Positions 33,727 through 44,117 of a DNA stretch of 64,000 nt are shown in pieces. Numbering within the stretch: the first letter of the stretch is position 1; every line of letters starts with the position of its first letter. The notes beneath the pieces are model-generated. The model had not been told where the DNA came from and ran no database searches. It was given only the letters and a program-made list of their open reading frames with translations. Source of the DNA: Streptomyces sp. TP-A0874 (GTDB lineage Bacteria; Actinomycetota; Actinomycetes; Streptomycetales; Streptomycetaceae); assembly GCF_001748085.1 (NCBI RefSeq), contig NZ_BBZK01000012.1, positions 1 to 64,000 of the forward strand, read 5' to 3'. The position numbers and the translations under genes are program-made.

Positions 33727-34206
33727 GTGAGGCTTCCGGACCTGGTCCGGCTCCGCCGGGCCCGCGACCAGATGGACCGCGACTACGCGGAGCCGCTCGA
33801 CGTGCCCGCGCTGGCAGCCGCGGCCCACATGTCGCCCGGCCACTTCTCCCGCAGCTTCCGCGCCGCCTTCGGGGAGACGCCGTACAGCTACCTGATGACC
33901 CGCAGGATCGAGCGGGCCAAAGCCCTGCTGCGGCGCGGTGACCTCTCGGTGACGGAGGTCTGCTTCGCGGTCGGGTGCACCTCGCTGGGTTCGTTCAGCT
34001 CCCGTTTCACCGAGTTGGTGGGGGAGAGCCCGAGCGCCTACCGGGCGCGCGAGCACGGACCGGGGGCGGCCATTCCGGCCTGCGTCGCCAAGGTCTTCAC
34101 CCGGCCGGTCAGGGGCGCGGAACCGGCCGGTCGGGGCCGAGCCGTCCGACGCGGTGGAACCGGTCAGGAACGGAGAAGCGGCGCAGGCGGTCCGCCCGTA
34201 GCGTGA
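33727..34206 (+). CDS. AraC-family regulator
   Basis: A 159-aa protein that consists almost only of an AraC double HTH: LDVPALAAAAHMSPGHFSRS (first) and LSVTEVCFAVGCTSLGSFSS (second), with the family ending GESPSAYRAR. No sensor domain is present; about 50 residues of disordered Gly/Arg tail follow. The GTG at 33727 is preferred and may be leaderless. The stop is 5 nt before the VOC gene, so the pair forms an operon, a common actinobacterial arrangement. Confidence 0.88.
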   Translation: MRLPDLVRLRRARDQMDRDYAEPLDVPALAAAAHMSPGHFSRSFRAAFGETPYSYLMTRRIERAKALLRRGDLSVTEVCFAVGCTSLGSFSSRFTELVGESPSAYRAREHGPGAAIPACVAKVFTRPVRGAEPAGRGRAVRRGGTGQERRSGAGGPPVA

Positions 34207-34211
34207 ACCGT

Positions 34212-34628
34212 ATGGACATCAGACTTTCGCAGTGCTTCATCGCCGTCGACGACCACGAAGCGGCGCTCGCCTTCTACCGGGACGCGCTCGGATTCGAGGT
34301 GCGGAACGACGTCGCCTTCGAGGGGATGCGCTGGGTGACGATCGGCTCGCCGTCCCAGCCGGACGTGGAGATCGTCCTGGAACCGCCGCTCGCCAACCCG
34401 AACGCCTCACCGGCCGACAAGCAGGCCATGGCGGAGCTGCTGGCCAAGGGCATGCTGCGCGGTGTGATCTTCTCGACCGACGACTGCGACGCCGCCTTCG
34501 AACACCTCCGAGCCTCAGGTGCCGAGGTGCTCCAGGAACCGATGGACCAGCCCTACGGGGTGCGCGACTGCGCGTTCCGCGATCCCGCGGGTAACATGCT
34601 CCGCTTCACCCAGCGCCGCAGCGGGTGA
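34212..34628 (+). CDS. VOC-family (glyoxalase-like) protein
   Basis: A 138-aa VOC protein: MDIRLSQCFIAVDDHEAALA then FYRDALGFEVRNDVAFEGMR, and the second half AFRDPAGNMLRFTQRR with the metal-binding or substrate-side Glu/Phe replaced in part. Relatives include glyoxalase I, antibiotic-binding (bleomycin-type) and dioxygenase proteins. Paired with the AraC gene, it is probably a small-molecule-binding or detoxifying protein. Confidence 0.88.
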   Translation: MDIRLSQCFIAVDDHEAALAFYRDALGFEVRNDVAFEGMRWVTIGSPSQPDVEIVLEPPLANPNASPADKQAMAELLAKGMLRGVIFSTDDCDAAFEHLRASGAEVLQEPMDQPYGVRDCAFRDPAGNMLRFTQRRSG

Positions 34629-34776
34629 TGTCGGCCGGCCGGGTACCGGCCGGCGTCGGTCCGTGGCCACCGGCCGTGCGTGCGCACCGGCCCCGCCACC
34701 GGAAACCCGCCTGGGACCGGCCCAGGCGACCTGACGGGGACCGGAGGCGGTCCCCGCGTCCGAACATGGAGAGAGA

Positions 34777-37182
<2,406 letters not shown>

Positions 37183-37227
37183 CGGCGCCGTGACCGACCG
37201 TCCTCGGTTCGGCTCCGGCCCCGCCGG

Positions 37228-37258
37228 TTGACCTTCACCCTGGGGAAGGCCCCAGCAT
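37228..37258 (+). promoter_or_regulatory. MerR-type promoter with 19-nt spacer
   Basis: -35 TTGACC (37228-37233) and -10 CAGCAT (37253-37258) are separated by 19 nt. Between them CCTTCACC (37232-37239) and GGGGAAGG (37242-37249) form a near-perfect dyad. The overlong spacer with a dyad is the defining MerR promoter. The next gene encodes a MerR-type protein. Confidence 0.85.
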
Positions 37259-37301
37259 CGGCGGGGCCGGGCCGGAGCGCCCGGTACGAGGAGGGGCCGG
37301 C

Positions 37302-38384
37302 ATGGAGCTGCTGAGCATCGGGGCGTTCGCCAGGGCGTCCGGTCTGTCACCGAAGGCGCTGCGTCTCTACGACCAGCTCGGGCTGCTGCCACCGGCGGAT
37401 GTCGACCGGGTGTCGGGGTACCGCCGCTACGCCCCGGAGCAGCTGGAGCAGGCCCGGCTGGTCGCCTGGCTCCGCCGCCTGGGCATGCCGCTCGCCGGGA
37501 TCCAGCGGGTCTGCGCACTGGGCAGGGCCGAGGCGGCGGAGGAGGTCCGAGCGTTCTGGGCCCGGATCGAGGCCGAAACGGCTGCTCGGCGCGGTCTCGC
37601 CGCCTTCCTCGTCGGACATCTGTCTCGGGAGGAATCCATCATGTCCGCTACCGCACAGCCGCTGGAGATCCGTTGTGCCGGGCTCTCCGACACGGGCCTG
37701 GTCCGGGAGAGCAACCAGGACGCCGTCTACGCGGGGTCCCGACTCCTCGCCGTGGCCGACGGTTTCGGTGACCGGGGCGCCCCGGCCAGCGGCGCCGCCG
37801 TCGAGGTGTTCAAGGGCCTGGAGGGGGACGACTGTCCGGCGGGCAGCCTGCTCGAGGTGCTCGAAGAGGCCGTGGAGCGGGCCGGACGGGCCGTCCACGA
37901 GATCGCCGGGTCCTCGGCGCCGGACCGGTCGGAGGTGGGCACCACGCTCACCGCGATGCTGTGGACGGGGTCCCGACTGGCCCTGGTGCACATCGGCGAC
38001 TCCCGTGCCTACCTGCTGCGAGACGGGGAGCTCTTCCAGATCACCCACGACCACACCGTGGTCCAGACGATGCTGGACGAGGGGCGCATCACCCCCGAGG
38101 AGGCGGCCTCCCACCCGCAGCGTTCGCTGCTGGTGCGGGCGTTGACCGGTGGCGGCGGAGCCACCGCCGACATCCGTCTCCACGAGGCCCGGCAGGGGGA
38201 CCGGTACCTCGTGTGCTCCGACGGGCTCTCGACCGTGGTGCCGGTGGAGCGGATGCGTCGGGTGCTCCGTACGGCCGGGGAGCCGGCGCGGGCGGTCGCC
38301 GAGCTCGTCGCCCTGGCCAACCGCGCCGGAGGCCCGGACAACGTCAGCTGCGGGGTCGCCGATGTCGTGGCGCTCGGGTGCTGA
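37302..38384 (+). CDS. MerR regulator fused to a PP2C-type protein phosphatase
   Basis: A 360-aa fusion. Residues 1-75 are a MerR winged helix (LLSIGAFARASGLSPKALRL, YDQLGLLPPADVDRVSGYRR) with the start of the dimerisation helix (about 75-110). A PP2C domain follows (about 120-355): NQDAVYAG, LLAVADGFGD (usual VADGMGG), VHIGDSRAYLLRDGEL, ITHDHTVVQ and GPDNVSCGVADVV. An in-frame ATG at 37641 has GGGAGGA 7 nt upstream, so a free phosphatase may also be made. The full gene has a MerR promoter. Either the phosphatase domain is the sensor for the regulator or the two functions are separately expressed. Confidence 0.9.
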   Translation: MELLSIGAFARASGLSPKALRLYDQLGLLPPADVDRVSGYRRYAPEQLEQARLVAWLRRLGMPLAGIQRVCALGRAEAAEEVRAFWARIEAETAARRGLAAFLVGHLSREESIMSATAQPLEIRCAGLSDTGLVRESNQDAVYAGSRLLAVADGFGDRGAPASGAAVEVFKGLEGDDCPAGSLLEVLEEAVERAGRAVHEIAGSSAPDRSEVGTTLTAMLWTGSRLALVHIGDSRAYLLRDGELFQITHDHTVVQTMLDEGRITPEEAASHPQRSLLVRALTGGGGATADIRLHEARQGDRYLVCSDGLSTVVPVERMRRVLRTAGEPARAVAELVALANRAGGPDNVSCGVADVVALGC

Positions 38385-38730
38385 ACGGGCGGGGCCGGGG
38401 GCCGCCCCACCGAGAGGGAGAGGAATAGGCTCATGCTTCCTGATAACCCGGCGGGGATACCCGTTTTCCCCCACTGTTCATCAGGAGTGGGGACGAAGCA
38501 GAATATCCGGTCGCCCTGATGCAGGTCCCGATGTAGCCGGGGGCGCACCCGTGACCTGCCACGGAGCGGTCGGCGGAGGCTGTCTTCGCAGCTCAGTGTG
38601 GTTGGTCATGCGGTGTGCGGAATGAGTTTCGAGAAGATGTGCGGGGGCGGTTGGCCTATCGGACAATGCATATAAAGTATGCGGGTCAGTCGTTTCGGTC
38701 CGAGCGACATCAAACCCGTATGGAGGCTCG
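38385..38730 (+). other. Leader region of the exporter gene with AT-rich dyad
   Basis: No gene before the short ORF at 38731. GCATA-TAAAG-TATGC (38668-38682) is a dyad overlapping a TATAAA -10-like hexamer and could be a promoter/operator for the following transcription unit. Confidence 0.5.
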
Positions 38731-38916
38731 ATGGGCGCCGCCCGGCCCTCTGCCGCCGACGGCAGAGGTGTGAAAGCCGTCCTCTTGCCGGCCCGTTCCC
38801 GGGTCTGCCGCGAGGTCCACCGCAGAGAGCTGGTGTCGCCCGGTGCGGGCCGCCGGGTGTGGGGCCGGCGCCGGGAGGAGAGCCCGTCCGGTCGGAGGCC
38901 GGGGGGCTGCCGGTGA
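38731..38916 (+). CDS. Candidate 61-aa leader ORF coupled to the exporter
   Basis: The ATG at 38731 has TGGAGG 5 nt upstream; the product is Arg-rich (GAARPSAADGRGVKAVLLPA then RSRVCREVHRREL) with no known domain. Its TGA overlaps the GTG of the exporter (GTGA). A 9-bp hairpin (38747-38768) stands just after its start. These features suggest a translated leader used to control the exporter rather than a functional protein. Confidence 0.5.
   Translation: MGAARPSAADGRGVKAVLLPARSRVCREVHRRELVSPGAGRRVWGRRREESPSGRRPGGCR
38747..38768 (+). promoter_or_regulatory. Hairpin inside the leader ORF
   Basis: CCTCTGCCG and CGGCAGAGG pair perfectly around CCGA, 16 bases after the start of the leader ORF. 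Stalling or passage of ribosomes there would open or close it. Confidence 0.5.
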
Positions 38917-40376
38917 TCCAGCGGATAGAGACCAAGTGGCGGGGGAAGATCGTCATCGCCGTGCTGGCCTGCGCCGGCGTCACGGTCTCGGTGACGCAGA
39001 CGCTGGCGGTGCCGTTGATCGGCCAACTCCCCGCGGTGCTGCACACCACCGCCTCGAGCGCCTCCTGGGCGATTACCGCCACCCTGCTCTGCGGGGCGCT
39101 GGCGAACCCGGTCGTCGGGCGTCTCGGGGACATGTACGGCAAGCGGCGGATGATGCTCGCGAGCGTCGCCCTGCTCATCGTCGGCTCGGCGGTGTGCGCC
39201 CTCGCCAACTCGGTCGTTCCGATGGTCGTCGGCCGGGCGCTCCAGGGCTGTGCGATGGGGATCGTGCCGCTGGCCATGAGCGTGATGCGCGATGAGTTGC
39301 CGGCCGAGGAGGTCGGCTCCGGGATCGCGCTGATGGGCTCTTCGCTCGGCATCGGCGGTACGGCCGGGCTGCCGGTCGCCGCGCTGGTGGCCCAGACCTT
39401 CGACTGGCGGGTGCTCTTCTGGGTCTGCGGCGCGGTGGGTGCCGTCGTGCTGGCTCTGATCCTCCTTCTCGTCCCGGAGTCCCCGGTGCGTACCGGGGGC
39501 CGGTTCGACCTGCTCGGCGCGGTGGGCCTGTCGGGCGGTCTCGGCTGTCTGCTGCTGATGGTCTCCAAGGGGGGCGACTGGGGGTGGACGAGCTTCACCA
39601 CCTTCGCCTTCCTCGCCACCTCCGTGGTCGTCCTCTTCGTCTGGGCCGTCTGGGAGTTGCGTACCCCGGACCCGCTGGTGGACCTGCACACCACGCTCCG
39701 CCGACCGGTGCTGCTGACCAACGCGGCCTCGGTGATGGTCGGTTTCGCGATGTACGCGATGACGCTGATCGTGCCGCAGTTGGTGCAGTTGCCCTCGGCC
39801 ACCGGGCACGGCCTGGGCGGTTCCATGGTGGTCGCCGGGCTCTGCCTCGCACCCGGAGGCCTGGTGATGCTGCTGTTCGCCCCGCTCGCGGCGCGACTGT
39901 CGGCCGCCCACGGGCCCAGGGCCTCGCTGATGGTCGGGTCCGGGCTGATGGGGCTCAGCTATGTGATGGGGCTGGGTATGACCGACACCATCTGGCAGGT
40001 GGTCACGATCTCCACGGTCGTCGCCGGGGGGATCGCCTTCGCCTACGCCTCGCTTCCGGCGCTGATCATGGCCGAGGTGCCGCAGTCGAAGTCCGCGGCG
40101 GCCAACGGGCTCAACAGCCTGATGCGCTCCATCGGCACGTCCACCGCGAGCGCCGTGGTCGGCGTGGTGCTGGCCCGGATGACCGTTCCGTACGGCGCCT
40201 CCTCCGTGCCGTCGCTGGCCGGTTTCCGTACCGGTTTCCTGATCGCGACCGCGGCGGCTCTGGTGGCGATCGGAATCGGTATGTGCCTTCCGGGGCGGCG
40301 CCGGCAAGGTCCCGCCAGCGGGTCCAAGGCCTCCGGGGTGGGCGCCAAGGCGATCGTCGCTTCGCAGTCGAGTTGA
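38913..40376 (+). CDS. MFS drug exporter (DHA2, 14-TM type)
   Basis: A 487-aa carrier with about 14 membrane helices; the MFS loop motif GRLGDMYGKRRMMLASVALL (A-motif, about residue 65) and the C-motif-like GSSLGIGGTAGLPVAALVAQ (about 145) are clear. It should export drugs by proton antiport. The start is GTG at 38913, overlapping the end of the leader ORF, with GGGGGG 7 nt upstream. It is the second gene of the transcription unit. A longer reading from 38679 has no homology or membrane features. Confidence 0.92.
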   Translation: MIQRIETKWRGKIVIAVLACAGVTVSVTQTLAVPLIGQLPAVLHTTASSASWAITATLLCGALANPVVGRLGDMYGKRRMMLASVALLIVGSAVCALANSVVPMVVGRALQGCAMGIVPLAMSVMRDELPAEEVGSGIALMGSSLGIGGTAGLPVAALVAQTFDWRVLFWVCGAVGAVVLALILLLVPESPVRTGGRFDLLGAVGLSGGLGCLLLMVSKGGDWGWTSFTTFAFLATSVVVLFVWAVWELRTPDPLVDLHTTLRRPVLLTNAASVMVGFAMYAMTLIVPQLVQLPSATGHGLGGSMVVAGLCLAPGGLVMLLFAPLAARLSAAHGPRASLMVGSGLMGLSYVMGLGMTDTIWQVVTISTVVAGGIAFAYASLPALIMAEVPQSKSAAANGLNSLMRSIGTSTASAVVGVVLARMTVPYGASSVPSLAGFRTGFLIATAAALVAIGIGMCLPGRRRQGPASGSKASGVGAKAIVASQSS

Positions 40377-40828
40377 CGGACGGCTGACGGCCGAACTTCC
40401 CAACCACCGTGACCACATGGGCAGATCGGGCATATGGGCAGATCGGTCATACAGTCATTGTATTGCGGTGAAGTCATGCTGGAATCAGCCGAACCCGCCA
40501 TAACATAGCGAATGTTCTGTATTCTCTTCTGAGTCATCGGGCGCCGACGCAGGACACCGATGGTGCAACGCGGGGCATTTGCCGCGCACCGCGTTGACGT
40601 GCGAAACCAGCGCGGAGCCATCCTCCGGGCAGGGCCCGCGTGCCCGGTCGCGCCGCCCCGGGGCGCCCCCTGGCGAGGCCCTCCCCGGACACGTCGTCAA
40701 ACCCACTACCGGCCGCGACGGGCGGCCGGAACCGCTACCGACCGATGAGCCCTGGGGACACCTGTTCCTGCTGGACGGCCCGGCAGCCACCGACGAGACC
40801 GCGTCGACTCCGGGCGAGGAAGGTACGC
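40377..40828 (+). other. 452-bp leader region with repeats and hairpin
   Basis: Two copies of ATGGGCAGATCGG (40417-40429, 40434-40446; 17-bp period) lie in the promoter zone, then a dyad AACAT-AGCGA-ATGTT near 40503, then a stem CAACGCGG/CCGCGTTG (40566-40596). A second open frame in this region (40560-40748) is not convincing. The gap holds the regulated promoter and leader of the EamA gene. Confidence 0.6.
40417..40446. repeat. 13-bp tandem direct repeat, 17-bp period
   Basis: ATGGGCAGATCGG occurs at 40417-40429 and 40434-40446. The period is more than one helical turn. A regulator binding side by side, or simple duplication, would both fit. Confidence 0.7.
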
Positions 40829-42007
40829 ATGACCGCCGATGTAAGCGCCAGTCCCAAGACGACCCCCAGCAGCTCGCCGGCAGCAGGCGCCACCGTGCGT
40901 GGCATCGGCGGACTGGCACCCGCCTCCTTACTCATGCTGCTCGGCATGCTCACCACCCAGATCGGCACCGCCTTCGCCAAGCACCTGTTCGGAGTGGCGG
41001 GCCCGGCCGCGCTGACCGTGCTGAGACTCGGCTTCGCCGCAGCCGTCCTGCTGCTCTGGTGGCGCCCCTCACTGCGGCTCGACCGGCGGACCGCCGCCAC
41101 CGTCGCGGCCCTCGGAGTCGCGATCGCCGGCATGAACGTCACCTTCTACCTCGCCATCGTCCGGATGCCCGTCGGTGTGGCGCTGACCGTCGCCATGGCA
41201 GGCCCGCTGATGGTCGCGGCCCTGTCCTGCCGGCGGGTGAGAGACCGGCTGTGGACGGTACTGGCCGGCGCCGGAATAGGGCTACTGGGCTGGCAGGGAG
41301 GGGCCGGCGGAGCGGCCGGGCTGCTGATCGCCATCGTCTGCGCGGTGTTCTGGGGGGCCTACGTACCGCTGTCGACCAGGGTCGGCGTGCTCTGCCCCGG
41401 CGGCGGGGGGCTCGCCCTCGCCATGGGGTTCGGCACCCTGTGCACACTGCCGATCGGGCTGGCCGACGGCGGCACCACGCTGCTGCGCCCCTCGGTGCTG
41501 GCCTTCGGGTTCGCCGTCGCGATGCTCTCCTCGCTGGTCCCGCACACCTGTGAGATGGAGGCGCTGCGCCGGGTGTCGGCGCTGGTCTTCGGTGTGCTGC
41601 TCAGCCTCGAACCCGCCATCGGCGCACTGGCCGCCCTGTTCGTACTGGACGAGAAGCTCACCGTGGTCCAGCTGCTGGGGCTGCTTGCGGTGTTCCTCGC
41701 CTCGGTCGGGGTACTACGGAGCACCCGCCGCTCGGCGGACGACCCGAGCCCGCCGAGCGGTGCGGAGCCCGTGACCGCCCGACCGCCCGCCGCCCGCACC
41801 GCACGGAACACGGGCACCCGCCTGATCCGCGGTCCGGTGGCGGGCCACGTCTGGGGGACCGGCACCAGATGCAGCCGCGGGGCGGTGCTGACCGACAGCG
41901 CCGTGATCTCCTTCAGCGCCTGCAGCCGCATCGAGGAGTCCACCGCCACGGCCAGGGCGCGCGGTGGGCGCAACGTGCCACCGCCCACCGCGGTGGTCGA
42001 CGGCTGA
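40829..42007 (+). CDS. EamA/RhtA-type exporter with a long tail
   Basis: A 392-aa protein with ten hydrophobic helices in two EamA repeats (about residues 25-300; GLAPASLLMLLGMLTTQIGT at the first helix). RhtA-type members export amino acids such as threonine and homoserine. The last 90 residues (after VGVLRSTRRSADDPS) have no membrane or repeat features and are Ala/Arg/Pro-rich, so the true end of the family domain is near 300. There is a TTA leucine codon at 40928, so translation may need bldA tRNA. The ATG at 40829 has GAGGAAGG upstream. Confidence 0.88.
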   Translation: MTADVSASPKTTPSSSPAAGATVRGIGGLAPASLLMLLGMLTTQIGTAFAKHLFGVAGPAALTVLRLGFAAAVLLLWWRPSLRLDRRTAATVAALGVAIAGMNVTFYLAIVRMPVGVALTVAMAGPLMVAALSCRRVRDRLWTVLAGAGIGLLGWQGGAGGAAGLLIAIVCAVFWGAYVPLSTRVGVLCPGGGGLALAMGFGTLCTLPIGLADGGTTLLRPSVLAFGFAVAMLSSLVPHTCEMEALRRVSALVFGVLLSLEPAIGALAALFVLDEKLTVVQLLGLLAVFLASVGVLRSTRRSADDPSPPSGAEPVTARPPAARTARNTGTRLIRGPVAGHVWGTGTRCSRGAVLTDSAVISFSACSRIEESTATARARGGRNVPPPTAVVDG

Positions 42008-42272
42008 GGAGGGCGTCCGGCCACCACCACCCGGCCGCTGCTCGCCAGGCCGGGGACTCCTCCGGACGTCGTCACCGGGGACGCCGGGCAGCCGTCCCCG
42101 AGCGTCCCCGAGGGCCCTACCCCGTCGTCCGAAGGGCCGACCGCGCCGGCCCGGGGTTCATCACATAGGCAGAACCTCGTAGTCTGATTCGCCCTGTTCG
42201 GGTGTCCGGGGAAGCCGGGCGTGCGGAAGGTGTAGAGGAGAGGCACCTCAGCCGGACACCAGGGAGCGGACC

Positions 42273-42524
42273 GTGGATTCTTCCTGCCCGTACTGCGGCT
42301 GGCCGGACGCCGACCCGCCGCGGGAGCTCTCCCGGCACCGGACGTCGACGGGCGAGACGGTGTGGACCCGCTGCGGTTGCGGCTCGCTCCAGATGCGGTT
42401 GCTCGACGAGACGGGGGCCGAGATCGCGGCGCGGAGCCGGCCCCCCGCCGACTGCCGCCCGGACGGCTCCGAGCCCCGCCCGGGCGAGCTGCCGGAGGAC
42501 GGGGCTCCGTCGCCCGGACGCTGA
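42273..42524 (+). CDS. Small zinc-ribbon-like protein
   Basis: An 83-aa protein with CPYCGWPDADPPREL at the start and CGCGSLQM at about 35-42: two close Cys pairs that can hold one zinc. The rest is polar and disordered. The GTG start has GGGAG 8 nt upstream. I recall this kind of short zinc-ribbon protein annotated as hypothetical in Streptomyces. Function unknown. Confidence 0.75.
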   Translation: MDSSCPYCGWPDADPPRELSRHRTSTGETVWTRCGCGSLQMRLLDETGAEIAARSRPPADCRPDGSEPRPGELPEDGAPSPGR

Positions 42525-42729
42525 CAGCGGAGGCCGGAAGCGGACGCGTGGCCCTCGGAGCGGCGCGGATGCCTTCCCACGATCGGCGAGGCGCACCCGA
42601 ACGCCTCCGCCGGCGTACGGCGCTGCGGTCCGCTTCCTGCGGCGGAGCACCGCTGGCGATCCTCCGCCAGTACACCGAGCAGCGAGAACCTCCACTCTCG
42701 GGTGCGCGTCGGTACTCCCGCGAGTGTTC

Positions 42730-42753
42730 AGCCCCGGGGTGGACACCGGGGCT
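42730..42753 (+). terminator. Hairpin followed by T-run
   Basis: AGCCCCGG and CCGGGGCT enclose 8 bases and are followed by TT, a rho-independent-like element about 200 nt beyond the zinc-ribbon gene. Confidence 0.55.
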
Positions 42754-43148
42754 TTCAGCAAGGAACCGGTAAGCCGGTGGATCAGTGCGTAGTATCCGCA
42801 CTTGACGGCCCCCTGCCTTAGCCGAGGGGTCTCACGGCCCACGCCGTGATCCGTCCTGCTTCGCCGCCGACTGCCCCGTCCGGGAGTACTCCCGTTGAGG
42901 TCTTACGCCAGCTCCACAGGCTGTCACCGCCCGTTCAGCGGCCGGCAGGTTCTTCGCCGCGCCCGCGTCCCGGGCGGGGGCGAACGCCGCCCGGAGACGA
43001 AGGCACCACCGCAGCGGCACGGACGCCACCCCGCCCGGGCGGGCCGGCTCTCCGGCCTGCTGCCACACCGTCAGTACCGAAGAGCGGGTGTCGCGGTCGC
43101 TGCGCTCCCGGCGGATCGTCCCCGCCTCGTGAGCGGGAGGTACCCCCA

Positions 43149-43168
43149 CTCCGCCGTGAACGGCGGAG
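43149..43168 (+). promoter_or_regulatory. Perfect 9-bp dyad before the ATP-grasp gene
   Basis: CTCCGCCGT-GA-ACGGCGGAG ends 20 nt before the ATG and just before the ribosome site ACGGAGGAA. It can fold into a hairpin that hides or positions the ribosome site, or be an operator. Confidence 0.55.
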
Positions 43169-43187
43169 CACCCACGGAGGAACCCTG

Positions 43188-43949
43188 ATGAGCGCCCCCG
43201 GACTGCTGGTCCTCACCCCGCAGCACACCTCCACCGGGCTGCTCCTGGCGCAGGCCGCGGAGGCGCGCGGCCTGCTGGTCGAGCAGTTGCCGGGCCGGGT
43301 GGTGCCCCAAGGGCTGCGGGACCTCCGGCCGGCGCACCTCTACGGCGGGCCGCTGTTCGCCGAGGCCGTCGCCCCGCAGCTGGGGATACGACTGCTCCAG
43401 CCGACCGCCGAATGGCTGGCGATGCTTCCGCCGCACCTCACCGGTCGCTCCATCCGCCTGCTCTACCTGGAGCACGCCCGAGACCTCCACGAACCGTTCT
43501 TCGGCAAACCACCCTCGGAGAAGCTCTTCGCCGCGGAGATATACCCCAACGGCGGTTTCCTCCCGACCGACCTTCCACCGGAGACCCTGGTGCAGGTCAG
43601 CGACATCGTGACGTTCGCGTCCGAGTTCCGGCTCTTCGTGCTCGACGGGGAGGTGCGGACGGCCGCGCGCTACGCGACCTTCGGCCGACTGGACCCGGCG
43701 CCCCTCGCCGACTGCCCCGAGCGCTTCTCCCTGCTGGAGTTCGCCGACGTGCTGCTGCGGGACCCTACCCCCGGGCTGCCCAGGGCCTGCGTCCTCGACA
43801 TCGGCCTGATCCTGCCGGACGGAGCCGGAGAGCCTCGCTGGGGAGTGGTCGAGGCCAACATGGGCTGGTTCAGCCATCTGTACGCCTGCGCCCCGGAGGA
43901 CGCCCTGGACGTGGTCCTGGGCTCGGCCGCCTCGCCGGAGGCCAGCTGA
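43188..43949 (+). CDS. ATP-grasp domain protein (DUF4343-like)
   Basis: A 253-aa protein. The C-terminal half (about 115-240) looks like an ATP-grasp catalytic region: FGKPPSEKLFAAEIYPNGGF, VSDIVTFASEFRLFVLDGEV and the Glu/Asn end VVEANMGWFSHLYAC. The N-terminal half is a Rossmann-like pre-ATP-grasp part. It should join a carboxylate with an amine or thiol using ATP; substrate unknown. Such proteins often act on peptides in accessory clusters, though here no precursor peptide is seen. The ATG has GGAGGA upstream. Confidence 0.75.
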   Translation: MSAPGLLVLTPQHTSTGLLLAQAAEARGLLVEQLPGRVVPQGLRDLRPAHLYGGPLFAEAVAPQLGIRLLQPTAEWLAMLPPHLTGRSIRLLYLEHARDLHEPFFGKPPSEKLFAAEIYPNGGFLPTDLPPETLVQVSDIVTFASEFRLFVLDGEVRTAARYATFGRLDPAPLADCPERFSLLEFADVLLRDPTPGLPRACVLDIGLILPDGAGEPRWGVVEANMGWFSHLYACAPEDALDVVLGSAASPEAS

Positions 43950-44117
43950 CGCGGCGCCTCCTACGCGCCCGCGCCAGGGACCCGAGGGCAGCTCAAGTGC
44001 GGGGGCCGACGCGGGTCTTCCGGCAGGGGCGGTGGCGCTGCTGTCCTGGGCGCGGTGACGACTGTCCGAGGCCGGGCCGGGGCCGCTGCGGAAGGCGGGC
44101 TCTCGGTTGAGCGGACC

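Larger units (their letters stand above)
42525..43187. other. 663-bp stretch without a supported gene
   Basis: All frames here have poor codon bias or are antisense extensions. It holds a hairpin ending in CTTT (42730-42753), a 9-bp dyad (43149-43168) and presumably the ATP-grasp promoter. Nothing else is recognisable; remains of degraded genes are possible. Confidence 0.6.

Noticed and set aside
38679..38912. 78-residue N-terminal extension of the MFS exporter
   Set aside because: No homology or membrane features; a GTG at 38913 gives the normal MFS N-terminus.
42117..42842. 241-aa minus-strand ORF opposite the zinc-ribbon gene
   Set aside because: Poor codon bias, Arg-rich, no domain; the plus-strand gene has two Cys pairs and a ribosome site.
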